The notes: generated by a model not told the origin, from the sequence alone. A DNA stretch of 36,092 nucleotides from Elusimicrobiota bacterium (GCA_028718185.1 JAQUMH010000018.1:1-36092); one strand, 5' to 3'; shown: positions 1 through 9,612, counted from the first letter of the stretch. A program made the numbers and translations.

Positions 1-127
1 GCGTTAAATTTTCACACAAAGGAACAGCAGACCTTGCAGCACAAATTCAAAAAAAATATAATGTGGTTAAAGAAAAAGAGGATATATTAAATAAAGAAAT
101 AGCACCTCTTAAAAAACAAAGAGTATC
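1..127. repeat. Terminal direct repeat, left copy (circular contig overlap)
   Basis: Identical over 127 bases to 35966-36092. A gene reads through the join without interruption, so this is the overlap left when a circular molecule is assembled as a line, not a biological terminal repeat. The real circle is 36092-127 = 35,965 bp. A 127-base overlap equals a common largest k-mer length of short-read assemblers. Confidence 0.95.
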
Positions 128-185
128 CTTTGAAAAAGCACTGAAACAATTAAACGGAGAACTTAAACTGGCATCAGTTAAATAA
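1..185 (+). CDS. Small coiled-coil protein, 3' part (gene crosses the circle join)
   Basis: This is the C-terminal part of a 67-residue protein whose first codons lie at 35947-35965; bases 1-127 are the same DNA as 35966-36092. It reads in frame from base 3 to TAA at 183-185. The protein is Lys/Glu-rich with a heptad-like helical stretch after about residue 25 and no membrane segment. It sits just upstream of the relaxase gene, where small DNA-binding relaxosome accessory proteins often lie, but no known accessory family is recognisable. That role is only positional inference. Confidence 0.75.
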   Translation, partial: VKFSHKGTADLAAQIQKKYNVVKEKEDILNKEIAPLKKQRVSFEKALKQLNGELKLASVK

Positions 186-283
186 GATTTAGTATTGATA
201 AATAACATAAAATCAGCAGGTGTAGAATTGTAAAACACTATTTATAAAATACTCCTTATCTGTTTTTTTTAAAGCCTTTTAAA

Positions 284-320
284 GTATGCACCAAGACACA
301 ACTGTGTAGATGCCAAATAC
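284..320. other. Imperfect inverted repeat before the relaxase gene (oriT candidate)
   Basis: The 159-base gap between the small gene and the relaxase holds nested pairing arms: GTAT (284-287) with ATAC (317-320), GCA (288-290) with TGC (311-313), and ACACA (296-300) with TGTGT (303-307). In MobF plasmids oriT usually lies next to the relaxase gene and contains inverted repeats beside the nic site. I do not recognise a known nic sequence, so this is a position-based candidate only. A T-run at 262-270 precedes it. Confidence 0.3.
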
Positions 321-344
321 GCTATACAATGAAATGAACATAAT

Positions 345-3005
345 ATGCTAACAGCAATGAAATTAACAGGCAATCCTGAATCAATAGCCGCTTATCACAG
401 CGGGCAGGAAAACTATTACTTCAAGCAGGCAACAGAAGATGAAAAACAAATTATAAGAGCCGGCTTTCACCCTGAGCGAGAAGAATCGCTTGAGTATGTC
501 AAGGTTCATGGCAAGCTTTGTGAAGATATGGGGTTAGAGGCAGGTCAACAAATAAATGAAGCGACGTTTCGAAACCTATTGCACGGCAGAGACTCATCAG
601 GAAACCAACAAAGCAAGAAGCACAAAGTCACAGGAATTGACCTTACCTTTTCGGCCCCGAAGAGTGTTAGTATCGCTGGGCTTGTTTCAGACAAAGATCC
701 TTTAATAATTCAAGAACATGACCAAGCGGTCTTAGATACAATGAAGGAGATTGAAGAGAACCATAGTGTTGCCAGACCAACTTCACGAACAAGCTGGCAT
801 ACCGGAAAAATGATTTATGTAACAGCCCGTGATGGCTTCAGCCGAGAACACGACCCCCACCTGCATACCCACGTTGTAGTAATGAACTTAACAAAACATA
901 AAGATAAAATAATGGGGTTATGGAGCCGTGAAATACTAAACAGAGACTTCAATAAATTATGGGGTGCAGTTTATAGAACTAACCTTGCTAACCGGTTAAA
1001 AGCAAAGGGCTACAATATAACATATACCAAAAATGGCGAGTGGCGATTAGATAAAGTATCTTTAACTGCTGAAGTGGAATTTTCAACCCGCCGGAAACAG
1101 ATACTTGAAGCCGAAGCGAACGGAAAGTTAGATATGGATGCCTGGCGGAAGACCCGAAAAGAAAAAGAACCTACGGTAAATAAAGATGATATTATAACAA
1201 ACTGGCAACAGAGATTAGCCAGGACTAATAAGGAAAACGAAAATCAAAACAGGGAACAAGTAGGGAAAGAACGGACGGTCTGGGCCACAAAAGCTGAATG
1301 GTCCATAGAGGCATATCAAGAACGTAATGGATACAGAAACAACACAACAGACCTTGAAAAATGGCAACTGGCGATTCGCCGTGCCACAGAAAAAAGTGCT
1401 ACTGTTTCAAAACAGGCAGTTATAACCGAATATCTAACCGAACTCATGCGGGGTGGTCAGTTCGAAGACATAACTTACAAAGAGGCAACAAACAGACTAC
1501 AACATCAAGTCCAGATAGGGCATATCATACAACTTGAAGATGAAAGGTACACATCCTGGGAAATGATGAAAGCCGAAAGAGAATATATGAGCGAGACAGG
1601 GCTTAAGCTATCCAATTGGGAAAGATACACACCGGAGCAGACATCACAGATAATCGAAGGTCAACGTAAAGAAAAACTGAAAGCAGGGTTAAGAACATTA
1701 TCAGAACTTCAATCACTTGCAGTACAAAAGATGATTACATCAAACACACGCTTGACTATTGTTCAAGGTGACGCTGGAGCCGGCAAGACAACGGCATTGA
1801 AGACAACTGCCGATTTTTACAAAGAAAGGGGCATAGAAGTCATCGGCTTGGCAATGCAAGGAGTAGCCGCGAAGAACCTTAAAGAAGAAACAGGAATAAA
1901 ATCTACTACAGTTAGTTCATTTCTTTTACAAAAGGAACATAAAAAGAATAGGGTTATTGTTATTGACGAAGCAAGCATGCTTGACAGCCGGTCAGCTGCC
2001 CAATTATTTAAGATTGCTAATAAGAATAACGATAAAGTCATTTTAGTCGGTGACTGTAACCAATTAGAATCTATTTCTGCAGGTAAGGTATTTGAGCGGT
2101 TGGTAAACGATTCGGGACAAGCAGGAGATTTAATAAACTTAACTGAAAACTTTCGTCAAAGAGATAAAGAATTGAAGGAAGCTGTTGAAAATGCCCGTAC
2201 TGGACAGATGAGTAAAAGTTTGGATATTTTAGACATGAGGGGCGACATAGTGGAAGTTTCAGACAGTCAGGACAGACGGCAAAAGATTGCAGAGCTTTAT
2301 AATTCTGATACTCTTATAATAACAGGGACAACAGCGGCGAAAGACGAAATAAATCTCCGGATAAGGTTTGAATTAACGAGTCAGGGTAAATTAAACAACA
2401 GTGAAAGTAAATCTTATAAAATGGTGAGACGCGACAGCGATGGCATAGAGCATGAAAGAGAACTTAAATTAGCAAAAAACGACGTCATTACTTTTTGCAA
2501 AAATGACTATAAAGAATACGACATCCGGAACGGTGAAAGAGGAAAGATAATCGGATTGGATGAAAGATATCTCAAAATTGAATTAGAGGACAAAAGAAAA
2601 ATCACAATAGACACGGATAAATACAAAAACATTGATTATGGGTATGCCTTAACAACATACAAGGCACAAGGACAAACATATAATAGAGTTGTAGTTGAAT
2701 CGGACACTGCGGTCCCTACCCTAAACGACATGAGAAACCAATATGTAAACATTACCAGGGCGAGAGATGATATAAAAATATTCACAGATGATAAGGAGTA
2801 TTTGAAAGAACTTGCAGATATAAAAACCCATGCAAGAGACACATTAAGCGAGTCATATACCCTACAGGACACAATCGCTGCCGAAGAGCGACTATGGAAT
2901 AATATAAGGGCAAACTTATCTAAAGAGACAAAATATCAAGAACCAGCTGTTCAAAACCGAGCAGTAATTGAAAAACAACAGAACAGTAGAACACCAGAAC
3001 AATAG
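345..3005 (+). CDS. MobF-family conjugative relaxase-helicase (TrwC/TraA type)
   Basis: The 886-residue relaxase would nick oriT, stay bound to the transferred strand and unwind it. The N-terminus MLTAMKLTG fits the family, with candidate catalytic tyrosines at Y17 and Y24/Y25 (TrwC uses Y18 and Y26). The metal-binding histidine motif HDPHLHTH is at residues 169-176. The C-terminal half is a RecD/TraI-like helicase with Walker A GDAGAGKT (475-482), Walker B VIDEAS, a GDxxQL motif and a late 'YALTTYKAQGQT' motif. The length is close to TrwC (about 970), shorter than F TraI. No good Shine-Dalgarno sequence precedes the ATG, but the N-terminal match supports this start. The coupling protein and T4SS on the same circle complete the transfer system. 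Confidence 0.95.
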   Translation: MLTAMKLTGNPESIAAYHSGQENYYFKQATEDEKQIIRAGFHPEREESLEYVKVHGKLCEDMGLEAGQQINEATFRNLLHGRDSSGNQQSKKHKVTGIDLTFSAPKSVSIAGLVSDKDPLIIQEHDQAVLDTMKEIEENHSVARPTSRTSWHTGKMIYVTARDGFSREHDPHLHTHVVVMNLTKHKDKIMGLWSREILNRDFNKLWGAVYRTNLANRLKAKGYNITYTKNGEWRLDKVSLTAEVEFSTRRKQILEAEANGKLDMDAWRKTRKEKEPTVNKDDIITNWQQRLARTNKENENQNREQVGKERTVWATKAEWSIEAYQERNGYRNNTTDLEKWQLAIRRATEKSATVSKQAVITEYLTELMRGGQFEDITYKEATNRLQHQVQIGHIIQLEDERYTSWEMMKAEREYMSETGLKLSNWERYTPEQTSQIIEGQRKEKLKAGLRTLSELQSLAVQKMITSNTRLTIVQGDAGAGKTTALKTTADFYKERGIEVIGLAMQGVAAKNLKEETGIKSTTVSSFLLQKEHKKNRVIVIDEASMLDSRSAAQLFKIANKNNDKVILVGDCNQLESISAGKVFERLVNDSGQAGDLINLTENFRQRDKELKEAVENARTGQMSKSLDILDMRGDIVEVSDSQDRRQKIAELYNSDTLIITGTTAAKDEINLRIRFELTSQGKLNNSESKSYKMVRRDSDGIEHERELKLAKNDVITFCKNDYKEYDIRNGERGKIIGLDERYLKIELEDKRKITIDTDKYKNIDYGYALTTYKAQGQTYNRVVVESDTAVPTLNDMRNQYVNITRARDDIKIFTDDKEYLKELADIKTHARDTLSESYTLQDTIAAEERLWNNIRANLSKETKYQEPAVQNRAVIEKQQNSRTPEQ

Positions 3006-3018
3006 AATATAATATTTA

Positions 3019-3047
3019 TTGACTTGCACAGGTTTTTATGCTACAAT
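3019..3047 (+). promoter_or_regulatory. Promoter of the leader peptide / polyvalent protein operon
   Basis: TTGACT at 3019-3024 and TACAAT at 3042-3047 are separated by 17 bases, a near-consensus sigma-70 promoter just after the relaxase stop. The predicted transcript start near 3054 leaves only about 18 bases before the ATG at 3072, almost all of it the conserved box at 3059-3076. Confidence 0.7.
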
Positions 3048-3058
3048 AAATACATTAT

Positions 3059-3076
3059 AATCAAACGTGCGATGAA
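3059..3076 (+). promoter_or_regulatory. Conserved start-codon box (copy 1)
   Basis: AATCAAACGTGCGATGAA occurs here and, identical over 18 bases, at 10933-10950. In both places the ATG in the box opens a reading frame and no Shine-Dalgarno sequence precedes it. The first 14 bases recur at 29951-29964, and the exact complement of CAAACGTGCGA lies at 30024-30034. This suggests a translation-control site, possibly a target for RNA pairing. Confidence 0.5.
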
Positions 3077-3185
3077 AATATCATATCTTATAAAAACATA
3101 TTTAAAAACTCATATCACAAACCCACATAATATATTCTTTAAAGAATATGCTGCCTTTGTGTTTTTATCGAGGGAATATAAATAA
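3072..3185 (+). CDS. 37-residue leader peptide coupled to the polyvalent protein
   Basis: A 37-codon frame starts at the ATG inside the conserved box and ends at TAA 3183-3185, which overlaps the ATG of the 2028-residue gene by one base (TAATG). That is the classic layout for translational coupling, and the big gene has only a weak upstream ribosome site of its own (CGAGGG near 3169-3174). The peptide begins MKISYLIKTYLKTH and is basic and partly hydrophobic, with no known family. Its own coding sequence contains the palindrome and hairpin at 3116-3161, so ribosome movement here could change RNA folding. Expression is inferred, not shown. Confidence 0.5.
   Translation: MKISYLIKTYLKTHITNPHNIFFKEYAAFVFLSREYK
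3116..3161 (+). promoter_or_regulatory. Palindrome and hairpin inside the leader ORF
   Basis: ATATTCTTTAAAGAATAT at 3132-3149 is an 18-base perfect palindrome. It is enclosed by CACAAA (3116-3121) and TTTGTG (3156-3161), followed by GTTTTTAT. As RNA this could be a weak attenuator-like hairpin within the leader ORF; as DNA it could be a repressor site. The sequence does not decide between them. Confidence 0.4.
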
Positions 3186-6100
3186 TGTATAAATCGAAAT
3201 CCAGTATTCATCTTACTTTAAAAGAAACGGGTTTTGTACAATGCAATGCCACACATATCGCTAGCCCGGATGATGTGGGGATTCTTTTTTCTGAACTACG
3301 AAATACCGATAGAGAAAGACTTGTGACCCTATCTCTTGATAAAGAGAATAAAATACTTGGCACAGAGGTGGTTTCTATCGGAACCCTCAATTCTGCCCTT
3401 GTCCATCCTCGGGAAGTTTTTAAATCCCCCCTCTTTTTAAATGCCAAAAAGATTATCTTTGTTCATAACCATCCTTCCGGAGACCCGACTTTTTCAGAAG
3501 ATGATATTAAACTTACCAAACGACTGATGAAGGTTGGTGAGATGCTGGGAGTAGAGGTTCTCTATCATATTACCATAGGCGATAAAGAATGTATGTGTAT
3601 GGATAGTGCTGCTAATTTTTCTCATTTTCTTATCCCCCAAAAAGAATCTTTAGAGTTTAATAGGTTTCCCCAATTGGAAATCTCTGTTAATAAAATATCA
3701 AGTATTTTGTATGAAGGGCAAATAGAAAAACCTCAAGATGTTTATGATATTGTTAAACCTATTTTTAATAAAGATACTCCCATGGCTTTTGCTTTATTTC
3801 TTAATTCAAGAAATGAGATTATTTCCTTACAGGCATTGGGTGGTAGTGAAGATTCTATATCCAACACACATCTTCACAAAACGGCCATTCTTTCAAATGC
3901 AGCCAGTTTTATAGTATGCTCTAATTATGAATTATCTATTGATAAAATCAAAAATATGAAGAACGACGCAAATCTTACTGATATAGAGATGTTGGATTAT
4001 ATTAATATTTATAAAAAGGGTGAAGGCCTCGCATATAAGTCATATAAAAGTGGCGGTTATCATCCGCGAACGGAAGCGGTTGCCGAAAAACAAGTTAAAT
4101 ATCAATATGATATTTTTGAAGATTTTGACAAATACCAAAATAAAGAAGAAGTCGTTGAAAAAAAGACAGTAGAACAGAAAAATCAGCATCTTACTAATGA
4201 GCAAATTGAAGAACTAATAAAATTAAAAAATACATTTACTGAAGATGAGAAAAATATTCTTATGCAGTATACCGGTTCAGGCGGTCTTGAAAAACAGGGT
4301 GCGGAAGGCAGAGGATTGCTTGACGAATATTACACACCTATACCCGTTATAGAGAAAATATGGCAGATAATTGATAATTATGTAGATATGAAAGAACCGT
4401 TGAATATTCTTGAACCTTCAATAGGTAAGGGCGCATTTCTTTATGGTCGTGACTTTAATATGGATACAATTATTACGGGTTATGAAGTCAGTCCTATATC
4501 ATCTAAAATAGCACATGCGTTACTTACTGAAAACGATGGTTGTTCGGTAAAAATATTTAATGAACCTTTTGAATCTATCTTCATGGATGAAAGGGGTACT
4601 AAAATTCAGCATAAATTTACTAACAGCTATGACCTTGTCATCGGGAATCCGCCATATGGGGACCACAGAGGCAGGTATAAGGGTCTTGGTGAAGAACCCT
4701 CTATTCATGAATATGACCAATACTTCTTAAAGCGGTCGCTTGAGCTTGTAAAAGAAGACGGAATTGTAGTTTTTGTTATGCCGTCCGGATTTTTAAGGAA
4801 AAAGAATAATTATGCAAAAGAAGAAATTTCAAAATTAGGGTTTTTATTGGACGCTCACCGACTTCCAAATGCAATCTTTCCTACAACTGATATTGGTACT
4901 GATATCGTTATATTTAAGAAAAATTCTACAAAAGATATAGAAATAATAAAAAATCGTTTAGAATCTATAAATAATGATTCATATTTTGTCTCTAATCCTA
5001 ATAAAATTGTTGGTTTGGAAAAAGAAAGGAAAGGGCGTTTTGGTTTGGAAAAATATGTTGAAGGCAATATAAATGATATTTTGAATTATGAGACTGAAAA
5101 AGCAGATGAAGATAAACTTTTAAAATATATTGACAAAAAGGTCAAAATAGATACATTGGAAGTCTTAACACCAACAAAAACAACCACTGAACCTAAAGAA
5201 AAGAAAAAAATCGGGACTACGCTTATTATTAACCAAAAGCAAGATAAGATAATTCCTGTTAAAAATAATGATATTTCAAAAAAAGAATTAGAATTATGGT
5301 TACATACAACTGCCACCGGGGAAATTGATTCAAAATGGCTTAATTCACTAACAGACAGAAAAGATTATGATAAACAACTCAATTATTATAATGGTAAATA
5401 CTACAATGACTTTAATTATTGTCAAGGCAATATATATGAAAAATTAGACGAATTGGAAAGTGACACAAGTTCTTTGTCGGAGTCGGTTTATATAAGGCAA
5501 AAAGAAAAACTACTTACCGTATTGCCTAAGTCTGTTGAAATAGCTGATTTAAAATTATCTCCGATAGATGTATTAGCAAAAGAAATAGCGTTTTCTGATA
5601 ACCAAACATTAGAAGATAAGTTTAAACATTATTTAGAATTTTTGTCTGATGATGCTTTTCTCAATTCTTCTGAATGGGAAGTTTTACAGTATATTGAAAA
5701 TAGGCCTGTTCTTGGACGTGACCCTGTACGTAATGCTGATGTTCGCAGACGGCGACGAAGTGTTGCCAACCTATTATTTAACAAATATATTAAAGAGGAA
5801 CTAACAACAAAAGAACATGTTGTTTTACTGGAAGCATATAATAGATGCAGGAATGCTGTTGCTATGCCTGATTATAGTAAAGTCCCATTACTATCAAATG
5901 TATTTTCTACTTTTAAGAATAAGCCTTTAGAATTACGGAATTGTCAATATACTGGTGCGGGATTTTTGGTTAATAAAGGACTCGGCTGTCTTGCTCATGA
6001 GGTCGGTGCTGGCAAAACGCTTACAAGCATTATTGCAACTAATGAATTGTTATCTCGGGGTTGGATACAAAAACCGCTTTTTGCTGTGCCGAAAAATGTT

Positions 6101-9100
6101 TATCATAAATGGATAAAAGAAATATGCGAAACAATCCCAAATGCTAAAATTAATGACCTGTCTAACTTGGGTGCGAAATACAAAGGTGATATAACTAAAT
6201 TGAAAATTGAACCTGGCACTATTAGTATCATCACAGTAGAAGGGCTTAATAAATTAGGGTTTAAGCAAGATACTTACGAACAGATGACTTATAAATTACA
6301 AGATGTTATTTCTGGGATAAATTCAACAAAAAGACAATCAGCATCAGAAGGGGCTCGCACAGATACTCTTGTTGGTACTGCTATAAAAGGTACAACCAAT
6401 AAAGTATATTTTGAGGACTTGGGGTTTGACCATATAATACTTGACGAAGCGCATAGGTATAAAAATATATTTACCTCTGCAAAAATAGAAAAAGGGGAAG
6501 CTAATGAATACAGCAGTGTTCGTGGTGGTCGCTCAAGTGCACGTGGTATCAAAACTTATCTTGCTACACAGTACATTCTTAATAAATATAACAATAGAGG
6601 GGTTTTTCTTCTGACTGCCACACCATTTACTAACAGTCCTATGGAATATTATTCTATGCTTAGCCTTCTTGCCAAAAAACGAATGGAAGAAAGTGGACTT
6701 AAAAATGTCAATGTATTTATGACGGCATTCATGGATATGAAAACATCTTTTGTTATTAAAGCGGACAGAACTCTTCAACAAGAAGATATTATAGAAAGAT
6801 TCAAAAATGCACGACAATTAAGACGTTTGATAAACGAATATTATGATTTCAAAACAGGTGAAGAGCTTGGTATAATCAGGCCAGAAAAAGCACGAAAGCC
6901 GGTAGTTATTAGGCCGACTGAGCTACAGTCAAAGTATATGTTGCAAGCCGAAGAGTTGTTTGACGATAAAGATGCCGGCGGACCAATTGTCGCCATAACT
7001 GAGTTGCAGAATATCACGCTTAGCCCGTTTCTTTCCCGGTATTGTGAGAAACCGCCTGAAAGTTACAAGGAGTTTATCGAAGCAAGCCCAAAAATACATT
7101 TTGTAATAGAGGCGATAAAACAAGTCAAGAAAGATAAACAAAATACCGGACAAATTATCTATATGCCACGGGGCGTAGAATATCACACGTTGGTAAAAGA
7201 ATATCTTATTAAGGAAGTGGGATACAAGCCAGAAGAGGTGGAAATTATTTCAGGTATTCATAACAACAGTGATAATGCTATAGATGATATACGGGACAGG
7301 TTTAATGCTGGACAGATAAAGGTTCTAATCGGAAGCGACACTATAAAAGAAGGGATTGATTTGCAAGAAAATACTACTGATTTATACACGCTTCATTTAC
7401 CTTGGAATCCGCTTGACCTTGAACAGATGGAGGGCAGATTGTGGCGTTATGGTAATAAGTGGGCAAATGTAAGGAGCACTTTCCCGCTCATTGAAAATAG
7501 CGTTGACCCATTCATATTTCAGAAATTGGAAACTAAATTAAAACGAATACAGAACGTCAGGACAGACAATACAAACGAAAGTGATGTTAGTGAATTAGAT
7601 TTCAGTGAACTCAAGCTTGACCTTATAACTGACCCCGCGAGACGTTTTGCGGCTGAAAAAACACTTCTGTTGAATGAAGAAAACAACAAATTGCTTATTG
7701 CGCGATCTGAAATAGCTTTCTTAGAAAATATAACCGAGAAAGTAGATACTATTTTAGAAAAAATAGAAAGAGAAAAAGAATACATTGAGCATTATAAGAA
7801 TTATAGAACTTCCGATGCAGAATACTTAAAAAGTCAAATTAAATACCGTGAAAACAAAATTGAGAGGTATGAAGAAACTTTAAAAACACATAAAGAAAAA
7901 TTAAAAGGTATTGATAAAAAAGACGTTGCTCATAAAATAGTAAAATTAAAAGCAGAATTACAGGAACCGGAGAAAAAAATAGAAAGTATAGAAAAGGAAT
8001 ATGAGAGAAAAATTAAAAATGCAAAAAAAGAACAAGTAGAAGCGAAGATTATACCCAATGATTTTACAAATGAAATAAGAAAAATAGAAGAAGAAAATAA
8101 AACATTTTTCGTTTTAATGAAAGATAAATTAAGGGTAGTACAACAAAAGAAAGAAGGGGAAGTCGTAAAAGAAAACAATGCTGTTTATAAAAGTGAGAAT
8201 GTTTTAGACCGAAGAAAAATACTTAAATTTGACGATACTGGCATTCCCTACGAAAAAATTTTAGATAATGTTCCCGGTGTCCAAACAATAAGAGAAGAAC
8301 TAAAAAAATATAAAGAACAGAAAATACGGCCTATAATCATAGCAGGGGATTTATCTGGTCTGTACGAATTTAACAATAAGTATGGTCGCGAAATTGCTGA
8401 TGGTGCAGTGGAAAAAGCTCTTGAAGTATTTGTCAATGAGTTTTCCAAGACTGGCGCTACGGTTGGGTCTCCTTCCGGTGATGAAATGTGGGGAGTACTA
8501 CCAAGAGACGCAAAAGTAGAAGAAGTCACAGAGCAACTAACCGGAGTTTTAAAAAAGATGAATAATATGGGTTATCAAGCAAACGATGACGTAGTAGGGC
8601 TTAATGCAAAATTTTATATTGGCAGAAAAAGTTTTGGTGATGTAGAAAAGTATCTTAAAAATGACCCCAAAACCGGAGAAGAGCTTCCACCTGGGGTAAT
8701 AGTAGTAGAAGGTGAATTGTTAAATTCAAAAGAGGATGTTATTATAAAACCGCAAGGAGTATCAAATGAAAGGATTGTGAGGGAATCTGATAGAGTTAAC
8801 CATAGTGTAAATGTTGCGAATGACGAACGGCTTGCTGAAAAAAGACATGAATATGAAAATGAGATGACAGGAGATTTGGGAATTGAAAAAGCATCAAAAA
8901 TAAATCCAACGTATCTACATAAAATCATAATCAATAATGAATTTGTTTTGGAAGGCGTAAAAGGATTGGCTTGGGAATCTAAACAAATGAAACATAAAAT
9001 GGAACAGACAGAAAAATTATTGAATGAAATCAATAATATAACTCCGGAACAAAAAGTAGAAGTCGGAAAGATTCTTAACAGTAAAACAGGTAAATCTATT

Positions 9101-9271
9101 TTGAACAAATATTCTCTAAATCCTGAAGATTGTATTGTGGCTGCGAGATATTGTTCAAATAAAGAAAACAACAAAGAAGAAGTTTTAAAAAGTGTACCCG
9201 ATGAAGATAAAAGAGGAATTATTAGAAACATTCAAAACGAAAAAGAAAACTCAATGGGATTAGAAATATGA
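3185..9271 (+). CDS. Polyvalent protein: RadC/JAB - N6-adenine methylase - SNF2-like helicase - GGDEF-like domain
   Basis: This 2028-residue protein joins several activities. Residues 1-140 are a RadC-like JAB/MPN domain with HNHPSGDP at 94-101. A second, degenerate JAB-like segment follows at about 165-270. An adenine-N6 methylase has NPPYG at 488-492, preceded by an ILEPSIGKGAFL SAM-binding motif. An SNF2-type ATPase has GAGKT (941-945), DEAH (1087-1090), LLTATPFTN and a C-terminal QMEGRLWRYGN motif. A Lys/Glu-rich coiled coil covers about 1490-1660. At about 1710-1815 lies a GGDEF-like domain, with DLSGLYEFNNKYGREIAD (1722-1739) and SGDEM (1764-1768). Similar methylase-helicase giants in phages and conjugative elements are known as polyvalent proteins, thought to enter recipients with the DNA and counter host defences. 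The GGDEF-like part is unusual; cyclase activity is unproven. Start coupled to the leader ORF. Confidence 0.9.
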   Translation: MYKSKSSIHLTLKETGFVQCNATHIASPDDVGILFSELRNTDRERLVTLSLDKENKILGTEVVSIGTLNSALVHPREVFKSPLFLNAKKIIFVHNHPSGDPTFSEDDIKLTKRLMKVGEMLGVEVLYHITIGDKECMCMDSAANFSHFLIPQKESLEFNRFPQLEISVNKISSILYEGQIEKPQDVYDIVKPIFNKDTPMAFALFLNSRNEIISLQALGGSEDSISNTHLHKTAILSNAASFIVCSNYELSIDKIKNMKNDANLTDIEMLDYINIYKKGEGLAYKSYKSGGYHPRTEAVAEKQVKYQYDIFEDFDKYQNKEEVVEKKTVEQKNQHLTNEQIEELIKLKNTFTEDEKNILMQYTGSGGLEKQGAEGRGLLDEYYTPIPVIEKIWQIIDNYVDMKEPLNILEPSIGKGAFLYGRDFNMDTIITGYEVSPISSKIAHALLTENDGCSVKIFNEPFESIFMDERGTKIQHKFTNSYDLVIGNPPYGDHRGRYKGLGEEPSIHEYDQYFLKRSLELVKEDGIVVFVMPSGFLRKKNNYAKEEISKLGFLLDAHRLPNAIFPTTDIGTDIVIFKKNSTKDIEIIKNRLESINNDSYFVSNPNKIVGLEKERKGRFGLEKYVEGNINDILNYETEKADEDKLLKYIDKKVKIDTLEVLTPTKTTTEPKEKKKIGTTLIINQKQDKIIPVKNNDISKKELELWLHTTATGEIDSKWLNSLTDRKDYDKQLNYYNGKYYNDFNYCQGNIYEKLDELESDTSSLSESVYIRQKEKLLTVLPKSVEIADLKLSPIDVLAKEIAFSDNQTLEDKFKHYLEFLSDDAFLNSSEWEVLQYIENRPVLGRDPVRNADVRRRRRSVANLLFNKYIKEELTTKEHVVLLEAYNRCRNAVAMPDYSKVPLLSNVFSTFKNKPLELRNCQYTGAGFLVNKGLGCLAHEVGAGKTLTSIIATNELLSRGWIQKPLFAVPKNVYHKWIKEICETIPNAKINDLSNLGAKYKGDITKLKIEPGTISIITVEGLNKLGFKQDTYEQMTYKLQDVISGINSTKRQSASEGARTDTLVGTAIKGTTNKVYFEDLGFDHIILDEAHRYKNIFTSAKIEKGEANEYSSVRGGRSSARGIKTYLATQYILNKYNNRGVFLLTATPFTNSPMEYYSMLSLLAKKRMEESGLKNVNVFMTAFMDMKTSFVIKADRTLQQEDIIERFKNARQLRRLINEYYDFKTGEELGIIRPEKARKPVVIRPTELQSKYMLQAEELFDDKDAGGPIVAITELQNITLSPFLSRYCEKPPESYKEFIEASPKIHFVIEAIKQVKKDKQNTGQIIYMPRGVEYHTLVKEYLIKEVGYKPEEVEIISGIHNNSDNAIDDIRDRFNAGQIKVLIGSDTIKEGIDLQENTTDLYTLHLPWNPLDLEQMEGRLWRYGNKWANVRSTFPLIENSVDPFIFQKLETKLKRIQNVRTDNTNESDVSELDFSELKLDLITDPARRFAAEKTLLLNEENNKLLIARSEIAFLENITEKVDTILEKIEREKEYIEHYKNYRTSDAEYLKSQIKYRENKIERYEETLKTHKEKLKGIDKKDVAHKIVKLKAELQEPEKKIESIEKEYERKIKNAKKEQVEAKIIPNDFTNEIRKIEEENKTFFVLMKDKLRVVQQKKEGEVVKENNAVYKSENVLDRRKILKFDDTGIPYEKILDNVPGVQTIREELKKYKEQKIRPIIIAGDLSGLYEFNNKYGREIADGAVEKALEVFVNEFSKTGATVGSPSGDEMWGVLPRDAKVEEVTEQLTGVLKKMNNMGYQANDDVVGLNAKFYIGRKSFGDVEKYLKNDPKTGEELPPGVIVVEGELLNSKEDVIIKPQGVSNERIVRESDRVNHSVNVANDERLAEKRHEYENEMTGDLGIEKASKINPTYLHKIIINNEFVLEGVKGLAWESKQMKHKMEQTEKLLNEINNITPEQKVEVGKILNSKTGKSILNKYSLNPEDCIVAARYCSNKENNKEEVLKSVPDEDKRGIIRNIQNEKENSMGLEI

Positions 9272-9459
9272 AAAAAGGTAAATGTGTTTCTAAGTTTAGA
9301 TTTAAGATAGAGGACAAAATCACAAACAGGGATATAACAGGGAATGATAGATATTATATAATTAAATATATCGGGAGTAACTGGTTGATTCTTATAGGCA
9401 ATAAAACAAACAAAGAATATGCCGTAGAAAAATGGTATAAGTGGAAATTATATAAATAA
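9268..9459 (+). CDS. Small basic hypothetical protein
   Basis: The 63-residue frame starts with an ATG overlapping the stop of the polyvalent gene by four bases (ATGA), so it is probably translationally coupled to it. The protein is basic and rich in Lys, Tyr and Trp, with probable beta strands (RYYIIKYIG, NWLILIG) and no membrane segment. I recognise no family. Co-translation suggests a role with the polyvalent protein. Confidence 0.65.
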   Translation: MKKGKCVSKFRFKIEDKITNRDITGNDRYYIIKYIGSNWLILIGNKTNKEYAVEKWYKWKLYK

Positions 9460-9579
9460 TCTGGGGTAATATACCGATGTTCTATTATAGTAGAATAAAA
9501 AGCAAAACAAGGGTTCCAGTGACGGAATAAAAGGTATAAGTCGCTACCTAAAAAGAAAAATATTTAAAAAGTAAAAAAA

Positions 9580-9612
9580 GCACTTGACAAGCAAGTGCAT
9601 ATATATTATAAT
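9580..9612 (+). promoter_or_regulatory. Consensus promoter with operator-like inverted repeat
   Basis: TTGACA (9584-9589) and TATAAT (9607-9612) are perfect consensus with 17-base spacing. The 7-base inverted repeat GCACTTG (9580-9586) / CAAGTGC (9592-9598) covers the -35 box and is a likely operator. The XRE-S24 regulator two genes downstream (9999) is the obvious candidate binder. The gap before it (9460-9579) holds no gene; it contains TTATAGTAGAATAAAA at 9485-9500, related to the motifs at 20692 and 28092, and an A-rich stretch that could act as an UP element. Confidence 0.8.

Noticed and set aside
8614-9231. 205-codon open frame on the - strand
   Set aside because: It lies wholly inside the polyvalent gene, encodes a Phe/Ser/Leu-rich sequence typical of antisense reading of AT-rich coding DNA, and has no ribosome site or family.
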